From the NCBI GenBank assembly GCA_964008355.1, contig CAXGBD010000042.1, forward strand, positions 1-11,428: a DNA stretch of 11,428 bases, in the 5' to 3' direction. The position numbers and the translations under genes were made by a program. The notes beneath the pieces were generated by a model that was given only the letters and a program-made list of their open reading frames with translations, did not search any database and was not told the DNA's origin. Source of the DNA: DTSX01 sp964008355. Lineage in GTDB: Bacteria > Pseudomonadota > Gammaproteobacteria > Steroidobacterales > UBA11654. Every line of letters starts with the position of its first letter. Within the stretch, counting starts at the first letter, position 1. Shown one piece after another: positions 1-7,293 of the stretch.

Positions 1-255
1 CAACTCCATTCTAAAAAGAGTTATGAAGAGTGAAACCAAAAGTATTTTATCTGCTACTGGATCCAGCAAGGTTCCCAACTTGGTCCGCCAATTATTTCTT
101 TTAGCAAGGTAGCCATCCAAAATATCAGAAAGACCTGCAATCGCAATTAATAAGAGTGATAACAAAAATTCAGTCTGGACCATGAACTGAACAATTGGCA
201 CAACAAGCGCAATGCGTACAAGACAAATCAGATTTGGAATATTTGAAGTATTCAA
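1..255 (-). CDS. CDP-alcohol phosphatidyltransferase, PgsA-like (5' part, runs off the window)
   Basis: Membrane enzyme family that transfers a phosphatidyl group from CDP-diacylglycerol to an alcohol; PgsA members use glycerol-3-phosphate to start phosphatidylglycerol synthesis. Only the first 85 codons are present and the gene continues past base 1. I read it on the minus strand: an N-terminal IPNLI segment (residues 6-10) leads into a hydrophobic helix, followed by the family signature at residues 44-69, with D44, D47, G48, A51, G61, D65 and D69 matching the DxxDGxxA(R)...GxxxDxxxD metal and CDP-alcohol site. The usual arginine after A51 is lysine, with R53 next. The start is TTG at 255-253: an in-frame TAG lies directly before it, and a GGAG sits 6 bases upstream. 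The gene diverges from purM. A CDP-alcohol phosphatidyltransferase near purM is familiar from other gammaproteobacteria. Family is secure; the exact alcohol substrate is not, since such second copies are often uncharacterised. Confidence 0.88.
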   Translation of the reverse strand, partial: MNTSNIPNLICLVRIALVVPIVQFMVQTEFLLSLLLIAIAGLSDILDGYLAKRNNWRTKLGTLLDPVADKILLVSLFITLFRMEL

Positions 256-377
256 CTAAAACTCCATACTGATTTAGAACGAGTCATAAGAATAATTATT
301 TTGTTGATGTTAGTATACAATTGCGTTTTATTATAGCTCTAAAAATATATTTTCGATCCAAAAACTGATGTTGTGTA
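256..377. promoter_or_regulatory. Divergent intergenic region between the PgsA-like gene and purM
   Basis: This 122-base AT-rich spacer separates divergent genes and must carry their 5' signals. On the plus strand I see several -10-like hexamers (TATACA at 314-319, TATTAT at 329-334, TATATT at 346-351), but none has a good -35 at 16-18 bases; TTGCGT at 321-326 is 19 bases from the last. A 10-base AT palindrome lies at 291-300. I do not see a recognisable PurR operator of the E. coli type. No small gene or RNA is evident. Promoter presence is inferred from layout. Confidence 0.35.
262..265 (-). promoter_or_regulatory. Ribosome binding site for the PgsA-like gene
   Basis: On the minus strand this reads GGAG, with 6 bases before the TTG at 255. 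Together with the stop codon immediately upstream of that TTG, it fixes the unusual start codon. Seen directly; function inferred. Confidence 0.6.
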
Positions 378-1409
378 ATGATTAAGGACAAGTCACTAAC
401 TTACGCAGATTCCGGAGTAGACATAGAAACTGGAAACGAAGTGGTGTCAGTTATTAAACCTCTTGCACAAGATACATATAGCGATTCTGTATTATCTAAT
501 ATTGGTGGGTTTGGGGGATTATTTGAGCTCCACGTAAAAGATTATAAACGCCCAATACTAGTTTCAAGTACAGACGGGGTAGGAACCAAGCTAAAATTAG
601 CTCAAATATTGGGTAAAGAGCATTTGATTGGTATTGATTTGGTTGCTATGTGTGCTAATGATGTCATTGTCCAAGGAGCAAAACCACTCTTCTTTCTTGA
701 CTATTATGCAACCTCTAAATTGGAAGTTGCAATGGCTTCAAGAGTTATTCAAGGCATAGCTCAGGGTTGTAAAGAATCTAACATGGCATTAATTGGTGGA
801 GAAACAGCAGAAATGCCTGGCATCTATCAATCCGGTGACTTTGATTTGGCTGGGTTTTGTGTAGGCGTTGTTGATTTTGAAAACATCATCGATGGCAGCA
901 GCGTTGAAGTAGGCAATATGGTTATTGGAATGTCTTCATCTGGACCACATTCTAATGGATATTCTTTGATTCGAAAAATTATTGATATTCAACAATCCAA
1001 TCTGGAAAGTAGACTCAAGGATGCAACACTGGGTGATGCACTCATTGAACCGACGACTATTTATGTCAAGCCAATTCTCAATATAATTAAAAAATTCCCG
1101 ATCAATGGAATGGCCCACATTACAGGCGGTGGTTTTAAAGAGAATATAGAACGTATTCTTCCTAATCACTGCAATGCATTTATTGATACAAGTAGCTGGA
1201 CTCAACCTGATGTTTTTAACTGGATACAGAACGAAGGAAAAATAAGTGAAGATGAAATGTTCAAAACATTCAATTGTGGAATTGGGATGGTAGTCATCAT
1301 CAAAAAAAATTATGCATCAGAAATTATGGAAACATTTTTAAAATTGGGTTATCAATCAACTCAGATTGGTTACATTGAAAATGGTACGGGGCAAGTAATG
1401 GTTAAATGA
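378..1409 (+). CDS. purM: Phosphoribosylformylglycinamidine cyclo-ligase (AIR synthetase)
   Basis: Cytosolic enzyme of de novo purine synthesis: ATP-dependent closure of the imidazole ring of formylglycinamidine ribonucleotide to give aminoimidazole ribonucleotide. The protein is 343 residues, close to the usual 345. Family landmarks in order: early YADSGVDI (9-16), IGGFGGL (42-48), nucleotide-binding DGVGTK (66-71), CANDV...LDYYA (92-111), GGETAEMPG (140-148), SSGPHSNGYSL (187-197) and the C-terminal HITGGGFKEN (248-257). The last is typical of the PurM/SelD/HypE ATP-binding superfamily. No key residue appears missing. The ATG at 378 gives the normal N-terminus, though there is no strong Shine-Dalgarno. 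Its stop overlaps the purN start by 4 bases (ATGA), so translational coupling is likely. A run of eight A bases near 1300 stays in frame. Confidence 0.98.
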   Translation: MIKDKSLTYADSGVDIETGNEVVSVIKPLAQDTYSDSVLSNIGGFGGLFELHVKDYKRPILVSSTDGVGTKLKLAQILGKEHLIGIDLVAMCANDVIVQGAKPLFFLDYYATSKLEVAMASRVIQGIAQGCKESNMALIGGETAEMPGIYQSGDFDLAGFCVGVVDFENIIDGSSVEVGNMVIGMSSSGPHSNGYSLIRKIIDIQQSNLESRLKDATLGDALIEPTTIYVKPILNIIKKFPINGMAHITGGGFKENIERILPNHCNAFIDTSSWTQPDVFNWIQNEGKISEDEMFKTFNCGIGMVVIIKKNYASEIMETFLKLGYQSTQIGYIENGTGQVMVK

Positions 1410-2065
1410 AGAAAGCTGGAATGGACTCAAGAATATCGACTGTTGTTTTGATTTCAGGATCAGGGACAAATTTACAAGCAATTATTGACGAAGTCGACCA
1501 ACATCAATTGCCCATAAAAATTACTTTGGTCGTCTCTGATAATCCCAATGCTTATGGCTTAAAACGAGCAGAAAAAGCTAACATTAAGACTCAAATTATT
1601 GACTACGGTAGTTATCCTGACAAATTTGTTTTTAACAAAATTGTAGTACAAAGAATTAAAGAAAGTAATCCAGAGTTAATCGTTTTAGCGGGCTATATGA
1701 GGATTCTCTCAGATGAGTTTTGTCATCAATTTAAAGGAAAAATTTTGAATATTCATCCTTCACTATTACCGAAATATCAAGGTCTAAATACATATGATAG
1801 AGTTCTAGAATCTACTGACGAGTACCACGGTTCAACTGTACACTTTGTCATACCTGAATTAGATTCAGGACCAATTGTCCTTCAATACAGAACTAAAATT
1901 AAACCCCATGATAACCCTGGCTCATTAGCAAAGAGGGTTCAACAAGGAGAATACATCATTTACCCAATGGCAATTAAAATGTTTGCTGAAGGGGTCTTAA
2001 GAATGATTGATAATCAGGCCATTTTAAATGGCAAGCCAATCACTAAAGCTAGAACGATAGAGTGA
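1406..2065 (+). CDS. purN: Phosphoribosylglycinamide formyltransferase (GAR transformylase)
   Basis: Transfers a formyl group from 10-formyltetrahydrofolate to glycinamide ribonucleotide, the third step of de novo purine synthesis. The 219-residue product shows SGSGTNLQAIID (17-28) for phosphate binding, the NIHPSLLPKYQG segment with catalytic N115 and H117, and HGSTVHFVIPELDSGP with catalytic D153 (equivalents of E. coli N106, H108 and D144). The ATG at 1406 overlaps the purM stop. An ATG at 1421 (residue 6) would give a start closer to E. coli PurN and is an alternative. The protein is slightly longer than the 212-residue E. coli enzyme. The TGA at 2063-2065 touches the stop codon of convergent dcd with no space between. 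Co-transcription with purM is very likely. Confidence 0.97.
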   Translation: MKKAGMDSRISTVVLISGSGTNLQAIIDEVDQHQLPIKITLVVSDNPNAYGLKRAEKANIKTQIIDYGSYPDKFVFNKIVVQRIKESNPELIVLAGYMRILSDEFCHQFKGKILNIHPSLLPKYQGLNTYDRVLESTDEYHGSTVHFVIPELDSGPIVLQYRTKIKPHDNPGSLAKRVQQGEYIIYPMAIKMFAEGVLRMIDNQAILNGKPITKARTIE

Positions 2066-2632
2066 TTAAGTTTTAGCTAAAGTAACCCCTAATTGACCTT
2101 GATACTTCCCTTTTCTATCCTTGTAGGATTCTTGGCAAACTTCATCGGATTCAAGAAAAATCATCTGAGCAACCCCTTCATTGGCATAGATTTTTGCCGG
2201 CAAGGGTGTGGTATTTGAAAACTCAAGGGTCACATGACCTTCCCATTCAGGCTCCAAAGGTGTGACATTAACGATAATGCCACACCGAGCATAGGTAGAT
2301 TTACCCAGACATATAGTCAAGATATTTCTTGGAATTCTGAAAAATTCAATGGTTCTGGCCAGTGCGAATGAATTGGGTGGAATAACACAGATATCGGAAT
2401 TCAGATCGACAAAGCTAGTATCGTCAAAAGATTTAGGATCAACGATTGCAGAATTAATATTGGTAAAAATTTTAAATTCATTTGCGCATCGTACATCATA
2501 GCCATAACTTGAAGTCCCATAGGAAATCAAATCATTTCCGTTATTATGTCTGACTTGGTGTTCAACAAAAGGTTCAATCATGCTATGACCTTCAGCCATT
2601 TTTTTTATCCATTGGTCTGATTTGATTGCCAT
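2066..2632 (-). CDS. dcd: dCTP deaminase
   Basis: Deaminates dCTP to dUTP, feeding dUTPase and thymidylate synthase in dTTP synthesis. The product from the ATG at 2632 is 188 residues and resembles the Pseudomonas type throughout: IKSDQWI at the N-terminus, SYGTSSYGYDVRC (37-49), IPPNSFALART (84-94), GKSTYARCGI (110-119, with S112 and R116 in the positions of the E. coli active-site Ser and Arg), PLEPEWEGHVTLEFSNTT with likely catalytic E137, and NEGVAQMIFLE near the end. The reading frame is open for 27 more codons upstream (to 2713), but that extension is hydrophobic, AT-rich and unlike the family, so the internal ATG is the better start. No strong Shine-Dalgarno is visible. Transcribed against purN and divergent from the MMPL gene, so it is probably its own unit. 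Confidence 0.97.
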   Translation of the reverse strand: MAIKSDQWIKKMAEGHSMIEPFVEHQVRHNNGNDLISYGTSSYGYDVRCANEFKIFTNINSAIVDPKSFDDTSFVDLNSDICVIPPNSFALARTIEFFRIPRNILTICLGKSTYARCGIIVNVTPLEPEWEGHVTLEFSNTTPLPAKIYANEGVAQMIFLESDEVCQESYKDRKGKYQGQLGVTLAKT

Positions 2633-2765
2633 TTTTTGATTTTTTATCCGTAAAATAAAAAAGAATATTATTTCCTGACTAAATACGTATGATGCACTAA
2701 AATTTAGAGTCAAACTAGAGTTTATCGATTGATTTAACTTTTAGTTGGATAATAAAAGAACAGCA
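2633..2765. promoter_or_regulatory. Divergent intergenic region between dcd and the MMPL transporter operon
   Basis: About 130 AT-rich bases separate the dcd start from the MMPL start, and must serve both directions. On the minus strand TTGACT (2709-2714) is a good -35 candidate for dcd, but the -10 after it is weak. On the plus strand TTGATT (2729-2734) with TAATAA (2750-2755) is a possible, short-spaced promoter that would leave a very short leader before the ATG at 2766. No repeat or operator is clear. Assignments are by eye. Confidence 0.3.
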
Positions 2766-5273
2766 ATGCAACAAATAGTAAATAATTGTCTTAAAGCCAT
2801 AGTTAAATACCCCAAGACGGTATTGATGATTTTAGCTTTGATTGGAGGATTTTTCTCTACTTGGTTAGATGATTTCCAATTGGATGCATCTTCTGATTCC
2901 TTGCTCCTAGAAGATGACTTAGATTTAAGGTACTACCGAAATATAAAAGCAAGATATGGTGATGATGAATTTCTAGTAGTGACCTATCAGCCTCAAGGGG
3001 ATCTTTTTTCTCAAGAAAGCATTGATAACTTAGAGTATCTCAGAGATGAACTGAATGCTCTAGACTCAATCGAATCTATAGTAAGTATGCTCGACGTTCC
3101 GCTTTTAAAATCCCCTCCCCAAAATCTATCAGATCTGGAGGAGGATGTTCCTAATCTGTTGAGTGCAAGCACAGATCGTGATTTAGCCAAAAAGGAGCTT
3201 TTGACTAGCAAATTATTTCAAAATCTACTGATTAGTTCGGATGGAAATACTACAGCTATGCAATTGAAAATGGTCATAGATGAAAACCTAGAATCACTCA
3301 TTGATGCTCGCGATATACTTCGAGAAAAACGTCTTGTAGAACCTTTGGATGAAAATGAAGAAAATAAGTTAGCTATTTTATCTAGTCAAATCAGAGAACA
3401 ACGTGCTGTCTACAGACTAAACAATGTTGAAAATATTGCTGACATTAGAGCCGTTCTAGATCGTTACAGGGGTGACAATAAGATCTTTCTTGGTGGAACT
3501 CCCATGATCACAGTCGACATGATTGACTACATAGCAAACGATATTGAGATATTTGGCATCAGTCTACTAGCATTTTTAATTATTGCCCTACTCTATATTT
3601 TTAAACGCCCAAGATGGATGATGATCTCAATGGCCTGTTGCTTTTTAGGACTCATTGTTATGACTGGATTTATTGGATTTGTGGGTTGGCCGGTAACTGT
3701 TGTATCGGCTAATTTTGTCGCACTCTTGTTAATCTTTAGTTTGTCTATCACAGTTCATTTGACGGTCCGTTATCGTGAACTAAATACTCAATTCCCAAAT
3801 AAAAATCAAAGGTGGTTAGTTCAACAAACGCTCATTGATAAGTTCGAACCCTGTTTATTCACCACTATTACCACAATGGTCGGCTTTGCTTCATTGCTGG
3901 TTGCAGGAATTAGACCAGTCATTGATTTTGGATGGATGATGCTAATCAGTATGGGTGCGATCTTCATTATGGTTTTCTTACTCTTCCCTGTGTTATTGGT
4001 TCTGCTCAAACAAAAATCTACCAAACAAGAAAAAGATTTTACCTCAACGATCACCAATGCCTTCGCTAAACTGGTACTGAGATCGCCCAAAACAACATCT
4101 GTCATATTTTTATTAATCGCAATCATTAGTGTTTTCGGCGTTACTCGATTAACTTCAGAAAATCAGTTCATCAAAGCTTTTAAAGAAGACACAGAAATTT
4201 ACCAGGGACTCTCAGTCATTGATAATGAACTAGGAGGAACGACCCCTCTGGATATTATTATCGATGCGGACCCTAACTTTTTTATTGAAAAACAGAAATC
4301 TGTTGAAACGATCGAGATGGATGAATTTTCAGATTTAGATTTTTTTGATGATGAAGAGGAAATTTATGAAATCGGTGCAGATAGCTACTGGTACAACACA
4401 TTTCGATTAAAAAAGATTACTGCAATCCACAATTATCTCGAATCATTAGATGAAGCAGGTAAAGTGCTATCCATTTCAACAACTTTGGACGTCATGAAAA
4501 CACTTAATGATGATGAAGATCTTGACACATTTTTCTTGTCTTTACTGTATAAAAAAATCCCATTAGATGTCAAAGAAGCATTGTTTGACCCTTATTTATC
4601 TCAAGATGGAAATCAGCTTCGTATCTCTTTTAGAGTGTTTGAATCTTATCCTGATTTGCAACGCAATGTCCTGCTTAAGAAGATAAAAAATGAGTTAGTA
4701 AATACCTATGATTTGGAAGAATCTCAAGTCAAATTAACAGGTTTACTAGTGCTGTATAATAATGTCCTTCAAAGCTTGATCCAATCACAAATCCTAACTA
4801 TAGGATTTGTTTTTCTAGCAATCATGGTGATGTTCTTGATTTTATTTCGTTCCTTAAAAATTGCCTTCATCGCTATCATACCAAGCATGCTTGCTTCAGG
4901 ATCTGTTTTAGGATTAATGGGTTGGTTAGGCATACCACTGGATATTATGACCATAACGATTGCCTCAATTTGTATCGGTATAGGAGTCGATCACTCTATT
5001 CATTACATTCATCGTTTCCAACTAGAATTACAGAATCAAACTCCTGAATCAGCCATAGAAAGATCCCATGCCTCTACTGGCAAAGCCATTTATTACACTT
5101 CCATTATTATTATGGTCGGATTCTCCATTTTGGGGCTTTCGAATTTTATCCCAACAATTTACTTTGGTGTTTTTACGGCTTTTGCTATGTTGGTAGCACT
5201 GATAGCAAACTTAACGTTGCTACCTTTGTTACTCTTACGCTTTAACTCGGATAAATTTAATACACAAACATAA
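2766..5273 (+). CDS. MMPL/RND-superfamily inner-membrane exporter
   Basis: Predicted proton-driven transporter of the resistance-nodulation-division superfamily (COG1033-like); substrate unknown, with lipid or hydrophobic molecules typical for relatives. The 835-residue product has the classic two-half layout: helix 1 (about 14-31), a large periplasmic loop (32-260), helices 2-6 (262-414), helix 7 (444-461), a second large loop (462-672) and helices 8-12 (674-824). Helix 10 carries the family signature GVDHSIHYIHRF (740-751), with the Asp expected for proton relay; the matching spot in the first half (SITVHLTVRY, 327-336) lacks the Asp. FQLDASSDSLL (37-47) after helix 1 is typical of this subgroup. 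The second loop holds an acidic patch at about 515-540. I chose ATG 2766; the frame also allows TTG at 2745, adding 7 residues. Neither has a clear Shine-Dalgarno. It heads the run metG, tRNA-binding protein, nth, MFS. No periplasmic adaptor or outer-membrane channel gene accompanies it. Confidence 0.92.
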   Translation: MQQIVNNCLKAIVKYPKTVLMILALIGGFFSTWLDDFQLDASSDSLLLEDDLDLRYYRNIKARYGDDEFLVVTYQPQGDLFSQESIDNLEYLRDELNALDSIESIVSMLDVPLLKSPPQNLSDLEEDVPNLLSASTDRDLAKKELLTSKLFQNLLISSDGNTTAMQLKMVIDENLESLIDARDILREKRLVEPLDENEENKLAILSSQIREQRAVYRLNNVENIADIRAVLDRYRGDNKIFLGGTPMITVDMIDYIANDIEIFGISLLAFLIIALLYIFKRPRWMMISMACCFLGLIVMTGFIGFVGWPVTVVSANFVALLLIFSLSITVHLTVRYRELNTQFPNKNQRWLVQQTLIDKFEPCLFTTITTMVGFASLLVAGIRPVIDFGWMMLISMGAIFIMVFLLFPVLLVLLKQKSTKQEKDFTSTITNAFAKLVLRSPKTTSVIFLLIAIISVFGVTRLTSENQFIKAFKEDTEIYQGLSVIDNELGGTTPLDIIIDADPNFFIEKQKSVETIEMDEFSDLDFFDDEEEIYEIGADSYWYNTFRLKKITAIHNYLESLDEAGKVLSISTTLDVMKTLNDDEDLDTFFLSLLYKKIPLDVKEALFDPYLSQDGNQLRISFRVFESYPDLQRNVLLKKIKNELVNTYDLEESQVKLTGLLVLYNNVLQSLIQSQILTIGFVFLAIMVMFLILFRSLKIAFIAIIPSMLASGSVLGLMGWLGIPLDIMTITIASICIGIGVDHSIHYIHRFQLELQNQTPESAIERSHASTGKAIYYTSIIIMVGFSILGLSNFIPTIYFGVFTAFAMLVALIANLTLLPLLLLRFNSDKFNTQT

Positions 5274-5276
5274 ACA

Positions 5277-6926
5277 ATGGATAGTGCTCAGAAAAAATTG
5301 TTGGTTACCAACGCACTTCCCTATGCAAATGATTCAATACACATAGGCCATTTAGTGGGCTACATTCAAGCTGACATTTGGGTACGTTTTCAGAAACTGC
5401 AAGGAACAGACTGTCTTTATGTCTGTGCCAGCGATGCGCATGGTACCCCAATTATGTTAAGAGCAGAAAAAATTGGTGTAGATCCTGAGGAACTTGCAAA
5501 TGAATATACGCAAGAACATCACCGGGACTTCAAAGACTTTCTGATCAACTTTGATAATTACTACACTACCCACTCAAAAGAAAACCAAGAATTGATTGAG
5601 GAGATATTTTCTAAACTTGTAAAAAATAACCGTATTGAAAAACAGATCATCGAACAAGCCTTTGACGACAAAGAACAAATGTTCCTTCCGGATCGATATG
5701 TTAGAGGCCAATGTCCGGAGTGTGGTGCAGAAGATCAATATGGCGATAGCTGTGAGGATTGCGGTTCCACCTATAAACCCACAGATCTGATCAACCCAAT
5801 TTCAGTGATTTCCGGTAATAAACCCAGTCAAAAGAAATCTGAACATTATTTTTTAAAGCTAAAAGATTCTGAGTCAATGCTGAAAGAGTGGATACAAACC
5901 ATTGACATTCACCCTTCTGTCAAATCCAAACTGAATGAATGGTTCACAAGCGGTCTGAAGAATTGGGACATCTCCAGGGACGATCCCTATTTTGGTTTTA
6001 AAATACCAGAGGAAGATGACAAATATTTCTATGTTTGGTTGGATGCTCCTATGGGTTATTTTGCCTCCTTGAAGAATCTTTGTGAACAAAAAGAAAATTC
6101 ATTTGACTACCAATCATACGTTGATCCCAACAATGAAAATCAACTGATCCATTTTATTGGCAAAGATATCATTTATTTTCATGCATTATTCTGGCCTGCG
6201 GTACTGGATGGAGCTGAATTAAAAAAGCCTGATGGTATTTATGTCAATGGGTTTTTAACTGTCAATGGTAAGAAAATGTCCAAATCAAGAGGAACAATGA
6301 TCAAAGCAAGAACTTACCTAGATCATCTTAATCCTGAATACCTCCGCTATTACTACGCCTACAAACTCAGCGGTGGCATGGATGATTTTGATCTTGATAC
6401 CAATGATTTTTTCGACAGAGTCAATTCAGATCTTGTCGGCAAATGCGTCAATATTGCAAGCCGATGTGCTAAATTCATCAATGATGATTTTAACAACCAA
6501 TTAAGCGGCAAGATAGCTGATCAGGAATTATTATCACAATTCCAACAATCATCATCATCTATAGCAACGATGTATAAACACAGAGAATTTGGCCGTGCAA
6601 TGAGAACCATCATGTCACTGGCAGATCAAGCAAATCGATACTTAGATAAGGAAAAACCATGGAATTTAGCTAAAGATGTGACAAAAAAGGAGCAAGTACA
6701 AGAAATTTGCACAATGGGTCTAAATCTATTCCGTATCTTGATGATCTATCTAAAACCAGTTGTTCCAGCAATTGCAAAACAAGCCGAGGCATTTTTAGAT
6801 CTCGACAATCAACACTGGTCGGACATCAATCAATCGCTCATCGATCATCAAATTAATAACTATGAGCCCTTACTGACTCGGCTACAAAAAGAAAACATTG
6901 ATGCAATGATTGATGCTTCTAAATAA
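5277..6926 (+). CDS. metG: Methionyl-tRNA synthetase, catalytic and anticodon-binding part without the fused C-terminal domain
   Basis: Cytosolic class I synthetase charging tRNA(Met) with methionine. The 549-residue protein contains the HIGH motif (22-25), a CP1 zinc knuckle with four cysteines (C146, C149, C159, C162), FIGKDIIYFHALFWP (293-307), the KMSKS loop (333-337) and an alpha-helical anticodon-binding domain with the conserved KPWNLAK segment. It ends at DAMIDASK, which lines up with the E. coli DALVEASK where the linker to the C-terminal EMAPII-like domain begins. E. coli MetG is 677 residues; here that last domain is encoded by the next gene, 26 bases downstream. The start is 3 bases after the MMPL stop with no visible Shine-Dalgarno, suggesting coupled translation. 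A short ATC repeat near 6549 encodes four serines. Catalytic residues look intact. Confidence 0.97.
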   Translation: MDSAQKKLLVTNALPYANDSIHIGHLVGYIQADIWVRFQKLQGTDCLYVCASDAHGTPIMLRAEKIGVDPEELANEYTQEHHRDFKDFLINFDNYYTTHSKENQELIEEIFSKLVKNNRIEKQIIEQAFDDKEQMFLPDRYVRGQCPECGAEDQYGDSCEDCGSTYKPTDLINPISVISGNKPSQKKSEHYFLKLKDSESMLKEWIQTIDIHPSVKSKLNEWFTSGLKNWDISRDDPYFGFKIPEEDDKYFYVWLDAPMGYFASLKNLCEQKENSFDYQSYVDPNNENQLIHFIGKDIIYFHALFWPAVLDGAELKKPDGIYVNGFLTVNGKKMSKSRGTMIKARTYLDHLNPEYLRYYYAYKLSGGMDDFDLDTNDFFDRVNSDLVGKCVNIASRCAKFINDDFNNQLSGKIADQELLSQFQQSSSSIATMYKHREFGRAMRTIMSLADQANRYLDKEKPWNLAKDVTKKEQVQEICTMGLNLFRILMIYLKPVVPAIAKQAEAFLDLDNQHWSDINQSLIDHQINNYEPLLTRLQKENIDAMIDASK

Positions 6927-6942
6927 CTCACAATAAATGAAT

Positions 6943-6948
6943 GGAGAG
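6943..6948 (+). promoter_or_regulatory. Ribosome binding site for the stand-alone tRNA-binding gene
   Basis: GGAGAG lies 4 bases before the ATG at 6953 and is the best Shine-Dalgarno in this part of the operon. It overlaps an upstream in-frame ATG at 6941, so it argues that translation starts at 6953, and that the small gene is translated on its own rather than by readthrough from metG. Confidence 0.7.
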
Positions 6949-6952
6949 AACT

Positions 6953-7276
6953 ATGGTTAATTTTGATGATTTCATGAAAATTGATTTAAGAGTAGCAAAA
7001 GTAATTAATGCTGAGGATGTTGCTGAAGCAGACAAACTCATAAAAATTACGGTTGACCTCGATGGAGAACAACGCACAATCTTTGCTGGAATCAAAGGCA
7101 TCTATGATCCCGATAGTTTGATTGACAGGAACATTGTGATAGTGGCAAATCTTGAACCAAGAACAATGCGTTTCGGAGTCTCTGAAGGGATGTTATTAGC
7201 AGCAGGAAATGATGACGATGGAGTATTTCTAATCAGCCCAGACGAAGGAGCAATCTCAGGCATGAGAGTGAGATAA
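6953..7276 (+). CDS. Stand-alone tRNA-binding (EMAPII/Trbp111-like) subunit of methionyl-tRNA synthetase
   Basis: The 107-residue product is an OB-fold tRNA-binding domain corresponding to the C-terminal domain of full-length MetG, which in E. coli mediates dimerisation and tRNA binding. Recognisable features: FDDFMKIDLRVAKV (4-17), DKLIKITVDLDGEQRTIFAGIKG (27-49), VANLEPRTMRFGVSEGMLLA (64-83) and a C-terminus (SPDEGAISGMRV) resembling the end of E. coli MetG. The start at 6953 is set by the GGAGAG just upstream; an ATG at 6941 would add four residues. It sits 26 bases after metG in a different frame (+2 relative to metG), so a single stop-codon change cannot explain the split. It probably acts in trans as a homodimer holding tRNA for MetG, as Trbp111 and archaeal or Aquifex split enzymes do; that is inference. 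General tRNA-binding chaperone function is the alternative. Confidence 0.93.
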   Translation: MVNFDDFMKIDLRVAKVINAEDVAEADKLIKITVDLDGEQRTIFAGIKGIYDPDSLIDRNIVIVANLEPRTMRFGVSEGMLLAAGNDDDGVFLISPDEGAISGMRVR

Positions 7277-7293
7277 AAAAATATAGGCAAGGC

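Noticed and set aside
291..300. Perfect AT palindrome AATAATTATT upstream of purM
   Set aside because: Short and made only of A and T in AT-rich DNA, so expected by chance; no matching operator consensus.
2633..2713. 27-codon N-terminal extension of dcd in the same frame
   Set aside because: The extension is AT-rich, hydrophobic and unlike Dcd proteins; the internal ATG at 2632 gives exactly the usual 188-residue enzyme.
3821..4126. 101-codon open frame antisense to the MMPL gene
   Set aside because: It lies fully opposite conserved membrane-helix coding sequence and shows no recognisable domain; a shadow frame.
6549..6560. Short trinucleotide repeat (ATC/TCA units) in metG
   Set aside because: Only about four units, encoding serines in a variable linker; too short to suggest phase variation.
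6926..6953. Sequencing error or nonsense mutation breaking a fused metG
   Set aside because: The small gene is in a different frame, has its own Shine-Dalgarno and an intact N-terminus; a true split is the simpler reading, though raw reads would settle it.
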